Below are positions 50,656 through 58,378 of a stretch of 64,000 nucleotides of DNA, piece after piece. Source of the DNA: Paenibacillus antarcticus. GTDB lineage: Bacteria; Bacillota; Bacilli; Paenibacillales; Paenibacillaceae. The notes beneath the pieces are model-generated. The model had not been told where the DNA came from, did not search any database, and saw nothing but the letters and a program-made list of their open reading frames with translations. A program made the position numbers and the translations under genes. Location of the stretch: NCBI RefSeq assembly GCF_001637225.1, contig NZ_LVJI01000054.1, forward strand, positions 304,779-368,778, in the 5' to 3' direction. Each line of letters starts with the position of its first letter. Position 1 is the stretch's first letter.

Positions 50656-51627
50656 ATGAAGAAAGTATTCGTATTAGGTGGGACTGGATTTCTAGGCTAT
50701 TTCACGATTAAAGAATTATTAAAACGGAACTATAAAGTATCAACTATATCACGGCACTCCATGCCAACAGAGGATCTTTTGCCTCGTGAAGTCGAGTACA
50801 GAGTAGAAAATATCAATGACATGTCAGATGAAGATATCCAAGAGATGTTGAAGGGCGTCGATGGATTTGTATATGCTGCTGGAGCAGATGAACGGACGCT
50901 ACCTGAGGCTCCAGCGGTGAAATTTTTCTATGAGGCAAACGTACTTCCTACACAGCGTATCGCCAGAATTGCTAAACAAGCAGGTGTGAAAAAGTTTGTA
51001 TTGCTGAGTTCGTACTTTGCACATTTTGCGGAAGAGTGGTCCGATATTTCCTTGAAAGATAATGCCTATCCCCGTTCTCGAATGCTACAAGAGGAAGTAG
51101 CATGTATGGAAGGAGAGGGAGGCATGGATGTTATGAGTATTCGTTTGCCATATATTTTCGGTGTAATGCCAGGCCGAATGCCGCTCTGGACCATGTTTGT
51201 AAATAGACTGAAAGATCAGAAGGTCGTTTCGGTACTTGGAGGAGGTACAGCAATGGTCACAGCGCAGCAGGTTGCAGAAGCGACCATTGGGGCGATGGAA
51301 TACGGTGAACATGGTGGCAAATATTCCATTTGTGGCATGAATATGAAGCATAGCGAGTTCCACCAAATGGTGTTGGATGCACTGGGGCAGAAAGATAGTA
51401 CGATAAAGGTTGTGCCACTCGAGCAGATGAAGCCCGTTATGGAGCAAATAGATGCAAAGAACGCTGAAGCGGGTAAAGAGCAGGGTGTTCACATGAGCAT
51501 GATGGCACAGATCCAGAATCGAGATGCCTATCTTGATTCAAAAGAGACCATGCCAATTCTCAAATATAATGTATATGATATTCGCGAATCAATCGAGGAG
51601 ACGCTTCGTAAATGTGTTCAAGGATAG
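50656..51627 (+). CDS. NAD-dependent epimerase/dehydratase-family protein
   Basis: The 323-residue extended SDR has a nucleotide-binding motif VLGGTGFLGYFTIKELL at the N-terminus. The active-site region reads LLSSYFAHFAEEW, and the usual YxxxK is not clean: YPRSRMLQEE has arginine where lysine is expected, so catalysis may be altered or absent. Similar proteins act as sugar-nucleotide epimerases, reductases or NmrA-like sensors. AGGAGAT lies seven bases before ATG 50656, which is preferred over ATG 50647. It is monocistronic. Confidence 0.8.
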   Translation: MKKVFVLGGTGFLGYFTIKELLKRNYKVSTISRHSMPTEDLLPREVEYRVENINDMSDEDIQEMLKGVDGFVYAAGADERTLPEAPAVKFFYEANVLPTQRIARIAKQAGVKKFVLLSSYFAHFAEEWSDISLKDNAYPRSRMLQEEVACMEGEGGMDVMSIRLPYIFGVMPGRMPLWTMFVNRLKDQKVVSVLGGGTAMVTAQQVAEATIGAMEYGEHGGKYSICGMNMKHSEFHQMVLDALGQKDSTIKVVPLEQMKPVMEQIDAKNAEAGKEQGVHMSMMAQIQNRDAYLDSKETMPILKYNVYDIRESIEETLRKCVQG

Positions 51628-51978
51628 TTCGAATAAGACCGTACTTATTGACGAAACAAAGAACCCGCTCCTTACAGAAAACATGGCTATTGTAAGTGAC
51701 TTTCATTCATGCATCTAAAGATGCTTTTCTTAGACTAGATGTCTATCATTTGTGGTGCACATTAAGTATTGTAGTGCATATAAAAGTGTCCAAGACATGG
51801 TTATTCAAAATTCATGTAGGGATATTTTTATTTCATTGCTATTGTTTTATAGTCAGGGTCGATGCCGGAAACAGAGCTCGGCTCTAATATTCAATGAAGC
51901 GGCACAGATACTATTTGTATTTCCGTCATCGATAGCCACCTTTTCTCGTTTCCATTAGAATATGTAAGAAAAGCAACA
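51628..51978. other. Intergenic stretch without recognisable gene
   Basis: Between the epimerase-like and gerAB genes, which converge, I see only short open frames with no ribosome binding sites and a small GCATCTAAAGATGC hairpin near 51714. No function is assigned. Confidence 0.5.
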
Positions 51979-53085
51979 CTAGTGTTTTATCTTAGACAAA
52001 TCTTTGTTGGTTTTTTTTAATTTGGATATTATTAACAATATTAAAGGGAAAAATAGTCCGAAAGTTAAGTGATGTAATGTCGTAATGTTTGCTTCATAAA
52101 CTTTAAAAGAGGCGATATTCGTAACACTGACAATAGCGTAGATAATTGAAAGGATTCCTAGGGGGAAAGTTAAAGGACGATAATCCTTTAAGTTTAATAT
52201 TTGTGCGAGGCTAAGGTTTGCTGCATAAAAGAAAATTGTCGTCTTGAAATATAACGCCACTAACCATATAAGTGCTATTATTACTTCTATCCGTTGTATA
52301 ATATTTCCTATATTTATTTTTTGAGCTAGAATATAAGTTGCGTAATGTAGATTCGATGAATGATAAACTCCTAGAACTAGAGTACTTAATAATATGATTA
52401 AAGATAAAAAAATGGAGCCAATCAGTGTTCCTAAGATAAAAGATTTTTTAGTTTTTTTAAATTGGATTACAAAAGGGAATAGCATTAAGAACGTCACTAG
52501 TTGCAAATAAGGAGAATCGAGAGAATAATATATAGTAACAGGTAATTTATTTATATTTTCTAGTATAGGTTGTATATTAGTGAATTGTATTTGAGGAGAA
52601 ATAAAAATAATGAAAATAAATAAAAGCAATAGGATTAAAGGATAAAAAATTTCAGAAGCTCTAGCAAAAGGTTCAAGTCCAATACGCACTCCCATGATAA
52701 TAATTAGGAAAAAGATAATATAGATGGCTACTATCGGAGTCTGCGTTAGGATATATATATTAATAAAATCACCTAGTTGTCGAAGGAAATAAGCAGTGCA
52801 ATGAAAAAAGTATGTGAAATATAAAAATGAAACCGTTTTCCCGAGCCACTTTCCCAATATTTTCTCGCTATATTCGATGATGGTCATATTAGGAAAATAA
52901 CTTCCTAGCTTGTTATATAATAATACAAACAATAGTCCGATTCCTGACCCAATGATATACCCTATCCAAGTATCTTGTTTTGCACTATCAGTTAATGATG
53001 GAATAAATATGATGGCCCCACCAATCGTAAAGAAGAACACTAATACCATAAATTGATGATATGATATTTTGATGTGTTTAAACAT
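51979..53085 (-). CDS. GerAB-family spore germination permease
   Basis: The 368-residue membrane protein has about ten transmembrane helices and belongs to the amino acid-polyamine-organocation-like GerAB/GerKB family (ISYHQFMVLVFFFTIGGAII at the N-terminus; YFLRQLGDFINIYILTQTP; GLEPFARASEIFYP). GerAB subunits bind germinants in the spore inner membrane as part of GerA-GerB-GerC receptors. No gerAA or gerAC gene is adjacent, so it is an orphan or a remnant of a receptor operon. It starts five bases after the stop of a small membrane protein gene, and AAGGGG precedes its ATG. Confidence 0.88.
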   Translation of the reverse strand: MFKHIKISYHQFMVLVFFFTIGGAIIFIPSLTDSAKQDTWIGYIIGSGIGLLFVLLYNKLGSYFPNMTIIEYSEKILGKWLGKTVSFLYFTYFFHCTAYFLRQLGDFINIYILTQTPIVAIYIIFFLIIIMGVRIGLEPFARASEIFYPLILLLLFIFIIFISPQIQFTNIQPILENINKLPVTIYYSLDSPYLQLVTFLMLFPFVIQFKKTKKSFILGTLIGSIFLSLIILLSTLVLGVYHSSNLHYATYILAQKINIGNIIQRIEVIIALIWLVALYFKTTIFFYAANLSLAQILNLKDYRPLTFPLGILSIIYAIVSVTNIASFKVYEANITTLHHLTFGLFFPLILLIISKLKKTNKDLSKIKH

Positions 53086-53090
53086 GCCCC

Positions 53091-53339
53091 TTATTCACCT
53101 CCCCAAGAATTTAATAGACCGAATAAAGCCTCACTGAGCGGTTTATATACGAAAGTAATCCATTCTAGCGGGTTCGGAATATTGACACGCAAACTGATCG
53201 CGATGCTTAGTCCTGTTCCAAAAAGTAGAAGTATAGAAAATACCCCCAGTTCCTTTATCCATTTCTTCTTCCAAAGAGAGGGGACTTCAAACATCGCGAT
53301 TGCAGCCGTTACGACAATAATTCCGGTTATAGCCCACAT
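53091..53339 (-). CDS. Small membrane protein coupled to gerAB
   Basis: The 82-residue protein has two predicted transmembrane helices (about residues 2-18 and 30-50) and a C-terminal PNPLEWITFVYKPLSEALFG segment. ATG 53339 is preferred because AAGGAG stands eight bases upstream; the open frame continues farther back, perhaps as the end of a lost upstream gene. It ends five bases before gerAB, so the two are co-translated. Small membrane proteins of this kind are found in Paenibacillus germination operons; their function is unknown. Confidence 0.65.
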   Translation of the reverse strand: MWAITGIIVVTAAIAMFEVPSLWKKKWIKELGVFSILLLFGTGLSIAISLRVNIPNPLEWITFVYKPLSEALFGLLNSWGGE

Positions 53340-53517
53340 CAGATTCGCTCCTTCTAATTTCCTTAGATCGCCACTGGGCTCCGCGAGATAACGCTTGAAA
53401 GCGTGCATAATTCGGCCGTACTAATAGAAGGATCCACAAGATTTTCGTCGAATGTTCGCAACTTCGTTTCTAAATCACACCAGTTCCAGTTATCACCAAA
53501 AATAATGTCTTATATTC

Positions 53518-53616
53518 ATTAATTCAGAAAATAGAGTTGAAATTGCAGCAGCCGAAATTATGAGCGAATATGGTTTAAGCAAAATAGTGTTTTACAAATT
53601 CGCGACATTCTACTAG
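53518..53616 (+). pseudogene. Possible N-terminal remnant of a TetR-type regulator
   Basis: An open stretch reads INSENRVEIAAAEIMSEYGL, then SKIVFYKFATFY and TAG. The first part resembles the first helices of TetR proteins (RxxILxAAxxLxxEYGLSKIT). No start codon context or continuing DNA-binding helix exists. The surrounding 53340-53814 gap has no other recognisable gene. Confidence 0.3.
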
Positions 53617-53814
53617 TTAGCTAGAGCATGCAAAAATCTGGATAGGAATTAATTTTAAAGCCATATAGATGCCGTGATTCTATTTGCCAACAAGGTGATA
53701 CATGTTATAGACTTATTTTCTATGACTTCTCATCCAAGTGATCTTTTATGTGGTGGAAAAAAGAGGTGTGTCACTACCAGTGATAAGGAAAATAATTTGA
53801 AGCGGGGAAATTTA

Positions 53815-54687
53815 ATGAATGGAACGAGACAACAAAAATCGAATAAACTGAAGATATTTTCAAGAGTATTATTAATTATTATTGGGGCTCTTATAGCTGC
53901 ATATGGGCTAGAAGCAGTATTAATACCCAACAATGTCTCAGACGGTGGTGTGACAGGGCTGAGTATCGTTGGTTCAAACCTATTTGGATTACCGTTAGGG
54001 CTACTGATAGCCGTAATTAACATCCCTTTTGTTTGGTTAGGATATAAGCAAATTGGTAAGAGCTTTGCTATCTATTCAGTTATCGGTATTGCCTCTCTAG
54101 CAGTTGGCACTAGTCTTATGCATCATATACCAACGATCATCCATGGTGATACATTGTTAATTACCGTTGTTGGGGGTATTATCATCGGTTTTGGTATGGG
54201 GTTAGCATTGCGTAATGGTGGGGCAATAGATGGGATCGATATGTTAGCTGTACTACTTTCGCGCAAATTACCATTTGGGACAAGTGATCTAATCTTGTTC
54301 TTAAATATGTTTGTCTTTATTGTTGTTTCAACCGTATTTGGTCTACAAGGGGCTATTCTGTCAGCAATCGCATACTTTATTGCTTCTAAAGTAATTCATA
54401 TTGTTGAAGAAGGTTTGAGCGGCTCCAAAACATTTAAAATCATCACAAATCAACCCGAAATCATGGTAGAAACCATTCGTGACCGATTAGGTCGCGGAGC
54501 AACATATACAGATGCTTACGGTGGCTACTCCAATGAACAATTTAAAGAAATCACTTGTATAATTAACCGTCTGGAAGAGAGTAAAATAAAAGAAATCATT
54601 CATGAAATTGACCCTAATGCCTTTGTTGTAGTATATGATGTAGCAGAAGTTAAGGGCGGTAATTTCAAGAAGCATAACATTCATTAA
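53815..54687 (+). CDS. YitT-family membrane protein
   Basis: The 290-residue protein has five to six transmembrane helices in the N-terminal two thirds (DUF161/YitT domain, with IPNNVSDGGVTGLSIV and ALRNGGAIDGIDMLA) and a C-terminal soluble DUF2179 domain (ATYTDAYGGYSNEQFKEITC). Function is unknown in general; members are abundant in Bacillales. ATG 53815 follows GCGGGGA, and the longer frame back to 53674 is rejected as it lacks a ribosome binding site and hydrophobic character. A terminator follows. Confidence 0.88.
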   Translation: MNGTRQQKSNKLKIFSRVLLIIIGALIAAYGLEAVLIPNNVSDGGVTGLSIVGSNLFGLPLGLLIAVINIPFVWLGYKQIGKSFAIYSVIGIASLAVGTSLMHHIPTIIHGDTLLITVVGGIIIGFGMGLALRNGGAIDGIDMLAVLLSRKLPFGTSDLILFLNMFVFIVVSTVFGLQGAILSAIAYFIASKVIHIVEEGLSGSKTFKIITNQPEIMVETIRDRLGRGATYTDAYGGYSNEQFKEITCIINRLEESKIKEIIHEIDPNAFVVVYDVAEVKGGNFKKHNIH

Positions 54688-54692
54688 TTACA

Positions 54693-54748
54693 AAATAACG
54701 TGTTGGTAGAGAAGATAATCATTCTCTCGCCGGCGCGTTATTTATTTA
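54693..54748 (+). terminator. Terminator after yitT-like gene
   Basis: A long stem with G-U pairs (AATAACG at 54694 to CGTTATT at 54742, inner AGAGAA/TTCTCT) is followed by TATTTACTTTT. Confidence 0.6.
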
Positions 54749-54750
54749 CT

Positions 54751-54900
54751 TTTAATAAAAGACGCTTACTGTATTCCATTCCTCATGATACGGCAAGTCC
54801 GATTGTAACAAGCGGCATTCGATTCGGTACACCCGCTATGACGGCGAGAGGATTGGGACCTATAGAAATGAAAGAAATAGTCCAACTATTAAAAAACAGA
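54751..54900 (+). pseudogene. C-terminal remnant of serine hydroxymethyltransferase (glyA)
   Basis: The frame reads SIPHDTASPIVTSGIRFGTP, then AMTARGLGPIEMKEIVQLL. This is the highly conserved C-terminal block of GlyA (SPxxTSGIRxGTPAxTxRG). No start and no N-terminal 80 percent of the gene are present, and the end runs into a hexanucleotide repeat. A full glyA presumably exists elsewhere; this is a leftover of a duplication or transfer. Confidence 0.75.
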
Positions 54901-54921
54901 TACAGATACAGATACAGATAC
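54896..54921. repeat. Hexanucleotide microsatellite (ACAGAT)4
   Basis: Four full tandem copies and a partial fifth lie exactly at the 3' limit of the glyA remnant. Beyond it, 54922-55258 contains no gene that I can support, only the upstream region of the GNAT gene. Confidence 0.85.
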
Positions 54922-55258
54922 TGGGAAGTGTACGTGAGATTACGTCTCAGTTTCCTTTATATGAAGGACATCAATAGTTTGATAGTATATAAATTCGGCT
55001 TATTGCAGAATTTAAGATAGGCAAATTGATGTCACGCTAAAATGCACTATTCTGCCTACGTTGTGTCGGTACTTTCGCTAGAATGATCCTAACGCTTTCA
55101 AATCAGTGATTATCAAACCGAGAAACCATAGGGGTAATTATGCTCAACTAATTTGGAGTATAATAGTAGTTATTAATTTGAAGCAGAGGTGATATGAGTG
55201 CTTATAGCTATGTTTTTATGCTATGTATCTGGCATATTAACTATCAGGAGGTTGAACA

Positions 55259-55774
55259 ATGAATATAATAATTAGACAAGAACAAATTGAAGACGTTAAC
55301 GAAGTCTACCATGTAGTACAAAAAGCATTTGAAGATGCTGACTATTCAGACCATAATGAGCATAATTTGGTAAACAGGCTTAGGAATTCGGCGAAGTATA
55401 TTCCAGAATTGTCTCTTGTAGCAGAATACGAGGATAAAATCGTTGGTCATATTCTTTTTACAAAAATAAAAGTGGGTGCTCAAACTCTGATTGCCCTTGC
55501 CCCTATTGCTGTATTACCAGAAATGCAAAACAAGAGCATAGGGAAGCTACTCATTATGGAAGGACACAAAATCGCAGCACAGCTTGGTTATAAAGGTTCC
55601 ATTGTTTTGGGTCACGATAAATATTATCCGAAGTTTGGTTATAAAAAAGCCAGTCAATATGGCATAGAAGCACCATTCGAAGTTTCGGACGATAGTTTTA
55701 TGGCAGTCGAGCTTATTCATGGTGGTCTTTCAGATGTCCTTGGCGTGGTAGAATATGCAAAAAGAATTTTTTGA
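55259..55774 (+). CDS. GNAT-family N-acetyltransferase
   Basis: The 171-residue protein has a GCN5-related acetyltransferase fold: N-terminal IRQEQIEDVNEVYHVVQKAF, beta4 IALAPIAVLPEMQNKSIGKL with the acetyl-CoA loop (Q/RxxGxG-like, here QNKSIGK), and the YYPKFGYKKAS segment typical of YhbS-type enzymes. The substrate is unknown. AGGAGG precedes the ATG. Confidence 0.88.
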   Translation: MNIIIRQEQIEDVNEVYHVVQKAFEDADYSDHNEHNLVNRLRNSAKYIPELSLVAEYEDKIVGHILFTKIKVGAQTLIALAPIAVLPEMQNKSIGKLLIMEGHKIAAQLGYKGSIVLGHDKYYPKFGYKKASQYGIEAPFEVSDDSFMAVELIHGGLSDVLGVVEYAKRIF

Positions 55775-55974
55775 ACAGTAGATTACACACTTGAGATAAT
55801 ATGAAAGGTTTCCTTCCATACCTTATTAGGGCTGACCATGACGGCAAGTCACTTATAACAGCCTTTCCACTAAGGAGGGAATCTATCAGCCACACTGCAC
55901 CCGTTGTTATCCAAAAAAGGAAACAGGTACAATAGTTTAAGTCGATGAAGATTTGAATAAACAAATGGGAGACG

Positions 55975-56013
55975 AAAGTAGAGCAACTGTCGCTGCAGTT
56001 GCTCTACTTTTAC
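55975..56013 (+). terminator. Perfect hairpin with short T tract
   Basis: 15-bp arms (55975-55989 with 55996-56010) enclose a six-base loop. It lies 200 bases after the GNAT gene and just before an acetyltransferase remnant. It could be the GNAT terminator or belong to a lost gene. Confidence 0.5.
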
Positions 56014-56017
56014 GAGT

Positions 56018-56140
56018 GGAGAAAACTCGATTGTATCCGCCGGTGCTATTGTCACGAAAGATGTTCCGCCCAATACTGTTGTGGCTAGCGTTCCAGCAAA
56101 AACCATAAGGATCATTCCAGTAATACCAAAAATCCAATGA
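56018..56140 (+). pseudogene. C-terminal remnant of a hexapeptide-repeat acetyltransferase
   Basis: The frame reads ENSIVSAGAIVTKDVPPNTV, then VASVPAKTIR, and ends in TGA. This is the left-handed beta-helix end of maltose/galactoside O-acetyltransferases (GAGSVVTKDVPPNTVVAGVPAK). The rest of the gene is absent. Confidence 0.75.
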
Positions 56141-56224
56141 ATTCAATTTATGAATGAACAGAGGCTAGGAATGACAGAATAAGAAAGTGGTATACATCTC
56201 AATTTCCAAAGGAGGATATCTGTT

Positions 56225-56329
56225 ATGGCTCACCAGAAGAGAAGGAAAGAAGCTGCCTGGAAGTCGCGAAAGCAAGAACAGCATCCCCATGGTAAAATCA
56301 AATCGCTCAAGGAATTGTCCAGCGAATAG
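56225..56329 (+). CDS. Small basic protein of 34 residues
   Basis: ATG 56225 is preceded by AAAGGAGG nine bases upstream, and the 34-residue product (MAHQKRRKEAAWKSRKQEQH to KELSSE) is strongly basic with no cysteine. A terminator hairpin at 56355-56391 begins 26 bases after the stop. The tight package of ribosome binding site, frame and terminator suggests a real short gene. It could be a small spore or nucleic-acid-binding protein; I do not recognise the family. Confidence 0.55.
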   Translation: MAHQKRRKEAAWKSRKQEQHPHGKIKSLKELSSE

Positions 56330-56354
56330 AACGAGGAGTATACTGCTTGGAAGA

Positions 56355-56391
56355 GAAGGACTGTCGGCGAAATTTACCGACAGTCTTCTTT
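56355..56391 (+). terminator. Terminator after the 34-residue gene
   Basis: GAAG-GACTGTCGG pairs with CCGACAGTC-TTC (one bulged base) and is followed by TTCTTT. Confidence 0.7.
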
Positions 56392-56520
56392 CTTAGCCTT
56401 CGTACTTACAATAATCTTCAAAAAGGTACAGTACCTGAGAGAAGAATAAGTAATGTAGTTAACTTTGTTTTACTACTGGGCAGGATTGCATAACGCGATT
56501 TAAATACAAGAAAGAATTAA

Positions 56521-57746
56521 TTAAACAGCTAATTTTTGTGGTTCATTTACAGTGTGACGTCCGCTTATCGCAAGCATGACTATAGAAATAATGATAAGTA
56601 CGAAACAGAACACAAATGAATATCTGTAACCTACAATACTGGCTAATCCCCCACCAACAAGACTACCAATCAGTCTACCGATCGTGGATGAGTTAGAAAA
56701 GAGTGTGGATGCATACCCAGGCATGTTTGGAAGCAGATCCTGGATGTAGCTAATGCCAATCGCTGAAATAACGGCAACAAAAACGGCGAGCAGAACTTGC
56801 GCTGCAAGCATCTGCCACATCGCATCTGAGTTAATGACAACAAGATAATAAACGCCTCCTAGAATAGCCCCACACATCATCAATATTCGGTTACTGTACT
56901 TTGCACTGAGTAGACCAAGCATAATCATAAAAGGAATTTCCAGCGCAGCACAAATACTGCTGACTAGACCGATATCGCTTGTCGTTCCCCCTAGATTGTT
57001 TGTAATAAAGAGGGCAGTATTGATGGTGCTCGTCCAATGAGCTATATACATGAGTATCAAAATCAGAAAAGGAAGCAGAATATTAGGGTTCTGACTCAGC
57101 CGGAAATTTTTTACTTTTACTTCAACATTACTTCTTTTCAGTTCTGTATTTGATTTGAGAAATAGGAACATAAGTAAGGCAACAAGCAGGAAAACTCCGA
57201 TCGTACCCGAGAAAATACCCTTAAATCCTACAGCAGCGATTAGTAGCGTACCTATAGTAGCGTACCTATTAAAGGGCCTGTAATAAAGCCGAGCGAGAAA
57301 GCAGAACGCAAGGTAGAATTAGCAAACGCATGCTCAGTAAAATTACTCTTATTCACTGCTTCTCTAGAAATGGCAAACAATTGAGCCATTCCTGGTGCAC
57401 CGAGGGCAGTAAACACAGTCATGTAGATGAACAAGATCGTGAAATCTTGGATGAGCAAGTATCCGCTGTAAGCCAGAGTATTGCAGAGTGTAGCGACAAG
57501 GTAAATGTTTTTTCGATTCAAGCCGAGGTCAGAACGTCTCCCGATTAGCGTACTGATCCATATCCCGGCAATTAACGTGACGGATAGAAAAATACCAAAC
57601 ATCCCAACAGATACTCCAAGCTGATCCGTGAAATAAATGGATAAAAAAGGTGCGCTGAGTGAAATACCCATTCCCTGCAGTAACATACATAAAAAAAGTA
57701 AGGCATATGAGGGAATCGAAAATAGTGCAGTAAGTCGTTTGATCAT
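56521..57746 (-). pseudogene. SetA-like MFS sugar efflux transporter, broken by a 14-bp tandem duplication
   Basis: Two adjacent frames on the minus strand encode the halves of one 12-helix MFS transporter. The first (57746-57252) starts MIKRLTALFSIPSYALLFLC and contains LSAPFLSIYFTDQLG and SREAVNKSNFTE, typical of SetA/SetB sugar efflux proteins; it ends FITGPLIGTLL. The second continues from LIAAVGFKG to the end at 56521. The break coincides with a direct duplication of 14 bases (57242-57255 and 57256-57269). Removing one copy restores a continuous protein. GAGGAG precedes the ATG at 57746. It is probably inactive now, but reversible by slippage. Confidence 0.85.
57242..57269. repeat. 14-bp tandem duplication inside the MFS gene
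   Basis: Two perfect copies of AGTAGCGTACCTAT stand side by side. Because 14 is not a multiple of three it shifts the frame. Confidence 0.95.
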
Positions 57747-58208
57747 GATGTGAAGTTACTCCTCTATATTTGTTTAGATAGTCAATCTGGTTATATTATA
57801 CTTGAAAAAGACAGCATTAATATATGATATGTAATAAGTAAGTGCATACCAACGAAGACAAATTGATTCAGCCCCACATGTTAAAAAAGACAGTAGTGAG
57901 ACTTCAATATGGATATATGTGATATGGTGGCAGAAAACTATTCAATACCATTCCAAGTTCAGTCCTTTAGTTTGGATCTAACCCCAAAATCTCTTTGATA
58001 CAGCAATTTGAAGGGGTTGAGAAGATTAGGGGAGAGTGATACTAATGATAGAAGAGAGAAAAGAGAGCTGCGTTGAAGATACTCCGGCTCCATTAACATT
58101 CCCAGGATTATCTTAGGCTACTGCATAGGACCGTAGAGAACAATACATTCCAAGGCATGTAGCTCAACCATGGTTTTTGATGTGAAAAAAAATATAGCGG
58201 GAAATCAA

Positions 58209-58244
58209 AAAAGAACCTGATAAAACTTATCAGGTTCTTTTATA
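58209..58244 (+). terminator. Rho-independent terminator upstream of rph
   Basis: A 14-bp perfect stem (58210-58223 with 58227-58240), a three-base loop and a short T run. No secure gene precedes it: 57747-58208 holds only a 23-codon frame (58045-58116) with a ribosome-site-like GGGGAGAG. It may attenuate transcription toward rph. Confidence 0.7.
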
Positions 58245-58273
58245 TTGCATATAAATAGACACGATGATATAAT
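58245..58273 (+). promoter_or_regulatory. Probable rph promoter
   Basis: TTGCAT (58245-58250) and TATAAT (58268-58273) are exactly 17 bases apart, directly after the terminator and about 105 bases before the start codon. Confidence 0.6.
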
Positions 58274-58378
58274 CGGTTCACGACTCAAATAAGTTAAATA
58301 GACTTACAATTTGATTGTATCATGCTGGTGAATCCATGTCAAATTTTTTCTCAATTTAATGGTTAGGAGCGATATTGA

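Noticed and set aside
53091..53408. Longer start for the small membrane protein gene at 53408
   Set aside because: A good ribosome site stands right before ATG 53339, and the extra 23 residues are polar and look like the tail of a lost gene.
58045..58116. 23-codon frame with GGGGAGAG upstream, possible leader peptide for rph
   Set aside because: The terminator and a new promoter lie between it and rph, and the peptide shows no regulatory pattern or known motif.
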